DNA from: Streptomyces sp. NRRL F-5123
GTDB taxonomy: Bacteria; Actinomycetota; Actinomycetes; Streptomycetales; Streptomycetaceae
Direction of reading: 5' to 3'
Length of the DNA stretch: 64,000 nucleotides
Assembly (NCBI RefSeq): GCF_000721495.1
Contig: NZ_JOHY01000027.1
Span: forward strand, 1 to 64,000
The translations under genes were made by a program, and so were the position numbers. This document shows, one piece after another, positions 57,658-64,000 of this stretch (within the stretch, counting starts at the first letter, position 1; every line of letters starts with the position of its first letter). The notes beneath the pieces are model-generated. The model did not search any database. It was given only the letters and a program-made list of their open reading frames with translations, and had not been told where the DNA came from.

Positions 57658-59634
57658 TCAGTGCGGCGGCTCCGCGGCCTCGAAGCGGACCGACACGTCA
57701 AGTCCCGTCCCTGCCGCGGCATCCCGCGTGGCGAGTGTCAGCCGGGTGAGCGAGTGGCCCCAGGAGGAGCGCAGCTGGGGGTCGTCCAGAACGCGGTGCT
57801 CGACGCGGGCGGCGAGCAGGCCCGGCTCCCAGCTGATGCGCAGCGCCCTCCCCCGGGCGGTCACCAGCGCGGTGCCCGCGTCGCCGTCCACCGCCACCTC
57901 GCCGGCCAGGACGTGCCGCAACAGCGCGCCCCCAGCGGGTAGTTGCTCGGCCTCGTCGCGGACCAGCACGTACCCGGCGCCGTCGGCCGTCCGGACCAGG
58001 CGCACGGTGCGCCGCCAGGAGCGGACGAGCCCGGCCGGGTAGGCGGCGGCCAGGTCCACCGTGCAGGCGGCGCCGTCGGCGGCGATCCGGACGTCGGCGC
58101 CCCGCGCGCGGTACCGCTCCCCGGGCAGTTGCCCGCGGCCGCCCGGCTCGGGCACGTTGTGCCAGTCGGAGCGCAGCGGCCAGGCCCGGTAGCGGTCGGG
58201 CCCGAAGCTCGTGGCGGTGTAGGTGGGTTTGCCGACGTCCACGACCAGGGGGCAGCCGTCGAGGGCGACGGTGTACGAGCCGACGTCGAGGTGGTTGTGC
58301 CGCTCGCCGTTGTGGCCGCCCTTGAACGCCAGGGTCAGGCCGTCCCGGTCGGCACCGGGCCGCTCCCTGGCCACCAGCAGCTGCACGCGCGGCAGCCACA
58401 CCGCGGGGTCCGGTCCGGACGCCCCCGCCGCCGGCCCGGCGCGGCGCGCGGTGCGCCAGCGCTGGTCGGCCAGGCCCGCGAGGGCGCGGCCGAGGCCCTG
58501 CGCGGGGTGGGCGTCGAAGCCCGCGGCGCGGCCCTGCGCGACGGCGTGCGCGGCAACGTCCGCGGCGCCCAGCAGCAGGCCCCAGCGGTGCAGCAACTGC
58601 CAGGCCTGCGGGCCGGGTTGCCGCGCGGGGGCGTCGCCGACGTTGACGTACCAGTGCCCGGCCAGGTGCATCCGGCGCGGGTAGCGGGCGAGTTCGGCGA
58701 GCAGCGGGAGGTCTCGCGCGTCCAGGGCCGGACCGCCTGCGGTCGCGAGCAGGTCGAGGCACTCCAGCAGTTGCCCGGCGCCGAGCCACCAGTAGCCGAC
58801 GCCCTCGTCGATGCCGCCGTCGTCCGGCAGCACGGCCAGGTAGAGGTCCAGGCCCGCCACCACCAGGCGTACCAGGTCGGCCCGTTCGCCGTCGTCGTCG
58901 ACGAGCAGCAGCGCGCAGGTCAGGACGGCGTGGTGGATCCAGGCGTTCCAGTTGTGCGCGTCCCCGTCCCTGCCGATCCAGTGCCAGTCCCTGGTCTGCC
59001 GGAAGGGATCGAGCACCCGCAGCCGGATCTCGCGCCGGATCCGCCGGCGCAGGCCGGGGAGCCGCGCCTCCAGGCGGGCGCCGAGCACGTGGTCGGCCCA
59101 TGCCAGCAGCAGCGCGGCCTCGGCGGCGCCCAGGTCGAGGAAGGGCCGGTCCGGGTCGGGGAGCTGGTCGCCGGCCCCGGCGGCGAAGCGCTCGTGGGGC
59201 GCCCAGCACCAGGTGCTCGCCTCCAGCAGGGCCACCAGGCCGTCGGCCGCCGCGTCCAGGTAGGGGGCAGCGCCCGGCGGTGTTTCGGCCGGCGCGGACT
59301 CGTCGCGGAGGACCGCCGCGACGGCGAACAGGGCGGTACGGTCGCGCAGCCGGCCCACCTGGTCCTCGTACGCGGTGCGCACCCCGTCACGGAAGGCGCG
59401 GGCCCAGTCGGAGGCGAGCAACTGCGGCGCGGGGCAGGCCAGTTCCTCCTGCGCGTCGTGGAGGATGCGCTCCCGTGTCACCGGGTCGACGGCGTCCCAC
59501 ACCGTGCGGTCGGCGACGGTCGGCACGGGCGGCCGGCCGGTGCGCACGTATCCGCCCAGGCGGGAGCCGGGCGCGAGGAGGCCGGCGAACCGGCGGCCCA
59601 GCACCCCGGGCGGCACGGATGGCTGCGAGGTCAC
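57658..59634 (-). CDS. Heparinase II/III family protein
   Basis: 658 residues. The N-terminal ~350 residues are an (alpha/alpha) toroid with WHWIGRDGDAHNWNAWIHHA and EGVGYWWLGAGQLLECLDLL. The C-terminal beta-sandwich carries the family motif KGGHNGERHNHLDVGSYTV and VVDVGKPTYTATSFG. These motifs place it with PL12/PL15/PL21-like uronate lyases. There is no signal peptide, so it probably acts on imported oligosaccharides. It follows a DUF2264 gene on the same strand, and such pairs occur in uronic-acid polysaccharide loci. Substrate not determined. Confidence 0.9.
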   Translation of the reverse strand: MTSQPSVPPGVLGRRFAGLLAPGSRLGGYVRTGRPPVPTVADRTVWDAVDPVTRERILHDAQEELACPAPQLLASDWARAFRDGVRTAYEDQVGRLRDRTALFAVAAVLRDESAPAETPPGAAPYLDAAADGLVALLEASTWCWAPHERFAAGAGDQLPDPDRPFLDLGAAEAALLLAWADHVLGARLEARLPGLRRRIRREIRLRVLDPFRQTRDWHWIGRDGDAHNWNAWIHHAVLTCALLLVDDDGERADLVRLVVAGLDLYLAVLPDDGGIDEGVGYWWLGAGQLLECLDLLATAGGPALDARDLPLLAELARYPRRMHLAGHWYVNVGDAPARQPGPQAWQLLHRWGLLLGAADVAAHAVAQGRAAGFDAHPAQGLGRALAGLADQRWRTARRAGPAAGASGPDPAVWLPRVQLLVARERPGADRDGLTLAFKGGHNGERHNHLDVGSYTVALDGCPLVVDVGKPTYTATSFGPDRYRAWPLRSDWHNVPEPGGRGQLPGERYRARGADVRIAADGAACTVDLAAAYPAGLVRSWRRTVRLVRTADGAGYVLVRDEAEQLPAGGALLRHVLAGEVAVDGDAGTALVTARGRALRISWEPGLLAARVEHRVLDDPQLRSSWGHSLTRLTLATRDAAAGTGLDVSVRFEAAEPPH

Positions 59635-59663
59635 GGGGGGCTCCTGAGGGGGTCGGGGGCGGG

Positions 59664-59834
59664 CTCGGAGGGAACGGGGCGGCGAGCCGGGCTGCGCGCC
59701 GCGGGCACCGCGGGGGCGGCCTCGGAGGGAACGGGGCGGCGAGCCGGGCTGCGCGCCGCGGGCACCGCGGGGGCGGCCTCGGAGGGAACGGGACGGCGAG
59801 CCGGGCTGCGCGCCGCGGGCACCGCGGGGGCGGG
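59664..59834. repeat. 57-bp minisatellite, three copies
   Basis: Three direct copies of a 57-bp unit start at 59664, 59721 and 59778 (each opens CTCGGAGGGAACGGG or with one change, and contains GCGAGCCGGGCTGCGCGCCG). The unit is a multiple of three. It lies in the gap between the DUF2264 stop and the heparinase-like start. Near-identity of the units implies recent slippage. Confidence 0.85.
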
Positions 59835-59899
59835 CTCCCTCGTGGCTCTGCGCAGCCGGAGCCGCAGCCCGGAACCGGGTCCGGCCGGAGGCGGCAGCC

Positions 59900-61879
59900 C
59901 TACGGCGCCGACAGCGTCAGCTCCGTCCGTACCCCGTCCGGCCACACCACGGTGACCTCGTGCGCCCCCTCCCCCGCGTCCCGTACGCGCACGGCGGGCT
60001 CGGCCGCTTCCCCGGCGCCCCGGTCGAGGCGTACGGAGGCGGCGAGCACCTCGCCGAGCGGCAGCGGCCCCTCGGTGGCCAGCCACGGGGTCGCCGTCCA
60101 CGCGGCCAGCGGGCTCGTGCCGGCCTCGGCCGTGACGCCCGCGAGGGAGAAGCCGCGCAGTCCGGTCAGCCGGCTGCGCACCCGCGAGCCGGTCACCGAT
60201 GCGCGGGCCCCGGCCCCGTCCGGCTGCGGGGCGGGCTCCGTGTCGGCGGGGACGGGCCAGCCGCCCAGCCGGACCGCCCGCCAGGACGGCTCCGGGCCGT
60301 CCGGGGCGTCGACCCGCACCAGCCGGACCTCGGTGCCGGCGCGCAGCACGGACGCGACGGTGACGAGCGGACCGGGGACGTACGGGCCCGTGCGGCCCGA
60401 TCCGTGGTCGGGCGTGGTGTCCTGGCCGGTGTCGACCCAGCGGACCGGGCCGCGGGAGGCGCCCACCAGGACGTCCCCGGGGAGGAGTTCGGCGCCGAGG
60501 GTGGTGAAGCCGCTCCGGTGGGTGGCCCGGCCCGCCCCGTCCAGGAGGACGACGCTGTTGTCGAGCGGGTCGGCGGTCGTGGGGCCGGTCAGCGGGGGCA
60601 GGGTGGCGGTGGAGTAGCCGAGGCGGGCGTAGAGCGGGCTGTCGCCGGAGGTGTCGCCGGGGCGGGCGTGGTCGGTGCCGTGGTTGACGGCGACGGCGAT
60701 GCCGTCGGACCGCCGGGCGGAGACGAGCCAGCCGGGGGCGGTCACCGCACGGGCCACGTCGCCCCGCTCGACGGGCAGCGGCTCCTCGGTGGCCGTCCAC
60801 ACCGGGTGGTCCGCGGGGAGCATCAGGCCGAGCATGCCCTTGGCGGCCCAGTACGGGGAGCCGGGGCCCGAGTACGCCTGCCGGATCGGCGGCCACGCCC
60901 CGAACCAGCCCAGCCGCAGCAGCCCGTCGGGGGCGAAGGACCCGGCGTCGTGAAAGTGTCGGAGCATGCCGCTGGCCGCCCGCCGCACCAGGCCCGGCCC
61001 GAGGTCGCCGGTCCCGGTGAGGGCGGCCGTCCACAGCGGGGCCGCGGCGGCGAAGCGGTAGGTGAGGCTGCGGCCCTGGAGCAGCGGCGAGCCGTCGGCG
61101 CCGAGCAGGCACACCGCGTCGTCCAGGTACGCGCCGAGGTCGCCGGCCCACCGGCGGCGCAGGGCGGGCGGGCAGAGCGTCCCGGTCACGTCGAAGACGT
61201 GCGTCCACAGCAGCGGGTAGAGATGCAGGGCCCAGCCGGTGTAGTGGTCGTAGGCCCGCTCCTGGCCGTCGCTGAGCCAGCCGCCGGGCCGGCGCAGCGA
61301 GGCGTGGACGGCGAGGTCCTCCTCGATGTCGGCGGCGCTCCACGAACCGCCCGCCTCGCGCAGGAAGGACTCCACCACGATCCGGAACCACACCCAGTTG
61401 ATCGGCGGGTAGGGCTGCCCGACGACGGCGCCGAGCCAGTCGGCGGCGCGCTCGCGTACGCCGTCGTCGAGCCGGTCCCACAGCCAGGGGCGGGTGATCT
61501 GGAGGATCAAGGCGATCGACGCCGCCTCCACCTTGGCCTGGTCCAGCTCGTCCGGGCGCGGCCAGGCCTCCGGCGAGTACGGGTCGGTGCCGGCGGCGAG
61601 GCCTTCGGCGTAGCGCTCCAGGAGCCCCGCCGGGTCGGTGCCGTCTTCGCCGGCGACGCGGAATCCGGCGAGCAGGAAGGTGCGGGCGAAGCCTTCGAGC
61701 CCGTCCGAGCGGCGGCCGTTGCGGCTGGCCGGGCCGGGCAGGTCGATGTACGCGCCCTTCGGGGAGCGGTGGGGTGCGACAGCGGCCAGGCAGGCGTCGG
61801 CCGACGCGGTCCAGTGGGCGCGGGTCCAGCCGGTGAAGGGGGACCGGCTGCGGTCTTCCGGCGGCAGGGCGGCCGTCAT
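59900..61879 (-). CDS. DUF2264 family protein
   Basis: 659 residues. The N-terminal ~390 residues are the DUF2264 alpha/alpha-toroid: SRNGRRSDGLEGFARTFLLA, INWVWFRIVVESFLREAGGS, WLSDGQERAYDHYTGWALHL and YWAAKGMLGLMLPADHPVW. The C-terminal ~270 residues are a beta-rich region. DUF2264 proteins are encoded in polysaccharide-utilisation loci, often next to heparinase-like lyases, and are thought to act on oligosaccharides. No signal peptide. ATG at 61879. A GTTCGTT-CACC-AACGAAC operator candidate lies about 95 bp upstream. Confidence 0.9.
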   Translation of the reverse strand: MTAALPPEDRSRSPFTGWTRAHWTASADACLAAVAPHRSPKGAYIDLPGPASRNGRRSDGLEGFARTFLLAGFRVAGEDGTDPAGLLERYAEGLAAGTDPYSPEAWPRPDELDQAKVEAASIALILQITRPWLWDRLDDGVRERAADWLGAVVGQPYPPINWVWFRIVVESFLREAGGSWSAADIEEDLAVHASLRRPGGWLSDGQERAYDHYTGWALHLYPLLWTHVFDVTGTLCPPALRRRWAGDLGAYLDDAVCLLGADGSPLLQGRSLTYRFAAAAPLWTAALTGTGDLGPGLVRRAASGMLRHFHDAGSFAPDGLLRLGWFGAWPPIRQAYSGPGSPYWAAKGMLGLMLPADHPVWTATEEPLPVERGDVARAVTAPGWLVSARRSDGIAVAVNHGTDHARPGDTSGDSPLYARLGYSTATLPPLTGPTTADPLDNSVVLLDGAGRATHRSGFTTLGAELLPGDVLVGASRGPVRWVDTGQDTTPDHGSGRTGPYVPGPLVTVASVLRAGTEVRLVRVDAPDGPEPSWRAVRLGGWPVPADTEPAPQPDGAGARASVTGSRVRSRLTGLRGFSLAGVTAEAGTSPLAAWTATPWLATEGPLPLGEVLAASVRLDRGAGEAAEPAVRVRDAGEGAHEVTVVWPDGVRTELTLSAP

Positions 61880-61972
61880 GGCGGACTCCGTACGGGGCGG
61901 GCTCGGGAGGGGTGCGCCCACCCAAGCCGCCGGTACGGCGTCGCGTCAACGACCGCGAACGTATACGCACTC

Positions 61973-61990
61973 GTTCGTTCACCAACGAAC
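61973..61990. promoter_or_regulatory. Candidate operator of the DUF2264/heparinase unit
   Basis: GTTCGTT-CACC-AACGAAC is a perfect 7-bp inverted repeat between the regulator stop (62040) and the DUF2264 start (61879). Adjacent CGAACGTATACGCACTC adds a GTATAC palindrome. It is the most likely binding site of the regulator encoded just upstream. Confidence 0.55.
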
Positions 61991-62039
61991 ACGTGCGGTC
62001 CGAGGGGACCGCGCGATCGTCGGGACGTGCCGGGGCACG

Positions 62040-63191
62040 TCACGCGTACGGCGCCGTGTCCCCCGTGGGGGCCGACCAGATCTGCGCCGCGGAATTCACC
62101 GAGGAGTTGCGGATGACCAGTTCGGGCAGGATCAGGACGCGCTGCGGCGGGCGGCGCCTGCCCTCGATGAGGCGGGCGACCATCATCTCCACCGCGACCC
62201 GGCCGACCCGGGATTTCGACGGGCGGATCGCGGTCATGGCCGGCTCGGCGAGCTGCGCGACCTCGTCGTCGTAGCTGACCATGGCGATGTCGCCGGGGAT
62301 CGGCACCCCCTGCTCGGCGAGGTACTGCGCGATCGAGATCGCGTCGGGGTCGCTGTGCACGATCAGCGCGGTGGTGCGGAGCCGACGGCAGCGTTCGAGG
62401 ATGCCGGCGATGATCTCGCGGTGCCCGGGGACGTCGAGTGCGACGCTCTCGCGCACCACGAACTCCGCGGGCAGGCCCAGGGCCGCGCAAGCCCGCCGCC
62501 ATCCGACGTCCAGATGCGCGGACGTCGGACTGCCCTTGGACAGCACCAGGCCCATCCGCTGGTGGCCGTGCTCGTACAGGTGCCGTACCGCGGTCTCCAG
62601 GCCGAGGGCGTGGTCGCTGCGCACCCACTCCAACTGGCGCGGGGTGGGTGTCCAGTCCGGGGTCTGCCGCTCGACGAGGATCGTCGGGACGGGGAGGTTC
62701 CCGATCCAGTCGATCATCTCGCCGGCCCCGTCCCCCTCCAGGTTCGGGGCGAGCAGCAGGCCCTGCACCTGCTGGGCGGCGATCAGCCGGGATATCTGGC
62801 GGCGGTCCTCGGCCTGGTCGTAGCTGGAGCCGCGCAGCTGGATCTGCACGCCCAGGGCGGCGGCCGAGGCCCGGGCGCCCGCGACGATCGGCGGCCAGTA
62901 GAAGTCCAGCGAGGGCACCACCATGCCGATCGTGAACGCGACCGCCGGCCCGCGCGGGCGCCGCGACGGCACGGCGGTGGCGGACGGCTCCAGTTCGGTC
63001 GGCAGCGTCGCGCCGCCGTGCACCCGGGTGAGCAGCCCGCGGGAGGCGAGCGCGGCGATGTCGCGCCGGGCGGTCAGCTCGCTGACGCCGAGCAGCCTGG
63101 CCAGATCGCGCACCCGGACGGCGCCGTGCCTGCGTAGTTCGTCCATCACCCGCTCGCGCCGCTGCAGCGCGAAGAGCCGGTCGTCGCCCAT
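62040..63191 (-). CDS. DeoR-type HTH / LacI-type sensor transcriptional regulator
   Basis: 383 residues. The N-terminal ~60 residues are a DeoR-like HTH: RRERVMDELRRHGAVRVRDL and ARLLGVSELTARRDIAALAS. The remainder is a periplasmic-binding-fold sensor of the LacI group: IGMVVPSLDFYWPPIVAGAR, GLLLAPNLEG, ALIVHSDPDAISIAQYLAEQ and IAMVSYDDEVAQLAEPAMTA. It should bind a sugar and derepress the surrounding carbohydrate genes. ATG at 63191. It is divergent from the 2-hydroxyacid dehydrogenase gene. Confidence 0.92.
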   Translation of the reverse strand: MGDDRLFALQRRERVMDELRRHGAVRVRDLARLLGVSELTARRDIAALASRGLLTRVHGGATLPTELEPSATAVPSRRPRGPAVAFTIGMVVPSLDFYWPPIVAGARASAAALGVQIQLRGSSYDQAEDRRQISRLIAAQQVQGLLLAPNLEGDGAGEMIDWIGNLPVPTILVERQTPDWTPTPRQLEWVRSDHALGLETAVRHLYEHGHQRMGLVLSKGSPTSAHLDVGWRRACAALGLPAEFVVRESVALDVPGHREIIAGILERCRRLRTTALIVHSDPDAISIAQYLAEQGVPIPGDIAMVSYDDEVAQLAEPAMTAIRPSKSRVGRVAVEMMVARLIEGRRRPPQRVLILPELVIRNSSVNSAAQIWSAPTGDTAPYA

Positions 63192-63357
63192 CGAGGCGCC
63201 TCTCCATGTGATTGTTTCTGAACGTTTAACGACGTATTTGTTCGGACTCTGGTGAACACCGATCGAACCCCACTATCCCTGTTCCCACGTATTTGGAACG
63301 GAACTCATCGGAAACACCGGTGCAGCAGCCGCTCCGAGGAAAAGGATCCGACGACCC
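63192..63357. promoter_or_regulatory. Divergent promoter region, regulator / 2-hydroxyacid dehydrogenase
   Basis: A/T-richer than average. The 9-mer ACGTATTTG occurs twice (near 63233 and 63287). GTTTCTGAAC and TGTTC-N10-GAACA supply GTTC/GAAC half-sites like those of the operator at 61973. The regulator probably binds here as well. Confidence 0.45.
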
Positions 63358-64000
63358 ATGCAGACCAGGCCGCACGCGTTGGTCGCGATGAGCCGCTCGA
63401 GCTTCGACGCGCACTTCGACCGGAGCCGGCTCGAACGGCTCGCCTCGCTGGTGACGCTGGGCGACCCGGTGTGGACCGACGACCTCGACAGCAGCGCGGC
63501 GAGGGCCCGCCTCGCCGACGCCGAGGTGCTGCTCACCTCGTGGGGCGCCCCTGAGCTGACACCCGCCCGCCTGGCCGCGGCGCCGCGGCTGCGGGCCTTG
63601 TTGCACTGCGCGGGCAGCGTACGCGGTCTGGTCGGCGACGTGGTCTGGCAGCGCGGCATCCGCGTCACCAGCGCGGCCGACGCCAACGCCGTACCCGTCG
63701 CCGAATACACCCTGGCCGCCATCATCTTCGCGGGGAAGAAGGCGCCCTTCCTGGCAGTCGACGAGCAGCGCGCGTACGGCGGCTGGGGCAGCGTGACCGG
63801 CTACGGCGACCTGTCGAACTTCGGCCGCACGGTCGGTGTCGTCGGCTTCTCCCGGATCGGGCGCAAGGTCGTGGACCTGCTGGGACTGCTGGACGGGACG
63901 ACCTGCCTGGTCGCCGACCCGCACGCCGACCCCGCCGAGGTCGCGGCGGCCGGCGCCGCCCTGGTGCCGCTGGACGAACTGCTGCCCAGGGCCGACGTCC
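63358..64000 (+). CDS. D-2-hydroxyacid dehydrogenase family protein (partial)
   Basis: 214 codons are present, and the gene runs off the window. The N-terminal catalytic-domain part includes LADAEVLLTSWGAPELTPAR and LLHCAGSVRG. VPVAEYTLAAIIFAGKK is the domain hinge. The Rossmann motif appears as TVGVVGFSRIGRKVVDLL (GxGxxG-like GFSRIG), followed by VADPHADP. It uses NAD(P)H to interconvert 2-hydroxy and 2-oxo acids, fitting late steps of sugar-acid metabolism. AAAGGA lies upstream of the ATG at 63358. Its activity within the locus is inferred. Confidence 0.9.
   Translation, partial: MQTRPHALVAMSRSSFDAHFDRSRLERLASLVTLGDPVWTDDLDSSAARARLADAEVLLTSWGAPELTPARLAAAPRLRALLHCAGSVRGLVGDVVWQRGIRVTSAADANAVPVAEYTLAAIIFAGKKAPFLAVDEQRAYGGWGSVTGYGDLSNFGRTVGVVGFSRIGRKVVDLLGLLDGTTCLVADPHADPAEVAAAGAALVPLDELLPRADV

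Noticed and set aside
59631..61985. 784-codon frame running through the minisatellite and antiphase to DUF2264
   Set aside because: It is the shadow frame of DUF2264, and the repeat is open in it only because 57 is a multiple of three.

Overview
This is a 64 kb stretch of very GC-rich actinobacterial chromosome that reads as Streptomyces. The signs are strong G/C bias at third codon positions, many GTG starts, twin-arginine secreted glycosidases, a DasR-type site in front of a chitinase, TTA codons confined to a pathway regulator, a SARP-type regulator, a LanKC lanthipeptide synthetase and MAB_1171c/ImmA/XRE gene sets. It looks like an arm or accessory region: regulators, secreted hydrolases, one natural-product cluster, a few gene remnants and one insertion element. 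No rRNA genes, intact tRNA genes or CRISPR arrays were seen.

Layout. 1-2.1 kb: one copy of a dispersed repeat, a small SPOR-like protein, an RpiB-type isomerase and a GntR/HutC regulator. 2.1-6.7 kb: a DUF4190/septum-formation membrane protein, a GH18 chitinase with a dre site inside an apparently leaderless promoter, and a divergent SDR/LysR pair. 7.05-11.0 kb: a 1312-residue HSP90-type ATPase protein whose N-terminal tail resembles that of predicted conflict-system proteins. 11.0-20.0 kb: a class III lanthipeptide cluster with five small precursor genes (four of them under 41 codons and easily missed), LanKC and an ABC exporter on the minus strand, and a large LAL-type LuxR regulator on the plus strand with two TTA codons. 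20.2-23.9 kb: the second repeat copy, an XRE / ImmA-IrrE / MAB_1171c operon and a TetR regulator. 24-31.3 kb: a frameshifted small membrane-protein gene, an MDR oxidoreductase, an XRE-SARP-NB-ARC-TPR regulator, a 24-residue Trp-rich peptide candidate preceded by three 25-bp iterons, and a Tat-secreted BNR/sialidase-fold protein.

31.5-41.6 kb: a ROK regulator, a TetR/oxidoreductase pair, a CYTH-CHAD protein, SRPBCC and DUF72 proteins, a Ser/Thr kinase flanked by two gene remnants (PIN domain, formaldehyde dehydrogenase), a hypothetical protein and a GNAT. 41.7-48.1 kb: a sulfur-acquisition locus made of an amino-acid-type ABC importer and two FMN monooxygenases, transcribed divergently, each arm preceded by a Cys-containing leader peptide. 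48.2-53.9 kb: a sedolisin (S53), a MITE-like hairpin, a GH95 fucosidase-type enzyme and a DUF1963 protein. 54.2-55.8 kb: an IS5-type transposase and a P-loop kinase gene between candidate terminal inverted repeats. 56.1-64 kb: a carbohydrate locus (GH5-ricin, heparinase II/III-like, DUF2264, DeoR/LacI-type regulator, and a 2-hydroxyacid dehydrogenase cut by the window end).

How the genes work together. The lanthipeptide cluster is self-contained: precursors first, then a strong hairpin that should limit read-through, then LanKC and the exporter coupled by a GTGA overlap, with a probably bldA-dependent activator across a shared intergenic region. The sulfur locus couples uptake (permease-ATPase-binding protein) with oxidative desulfurisation, and both arms appear to be under leader-peptide attenuation. 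The last 8 kb pair secreted or cytoplasmic glycan-degrading enzymes with a dedicated repressor and a candidate operator. The best candidates for undescribed biology are the five-precursor lanthipeptide cluster, the HSP90-type conflict-like protein and the iteron-controlled Trp-rich peptide.
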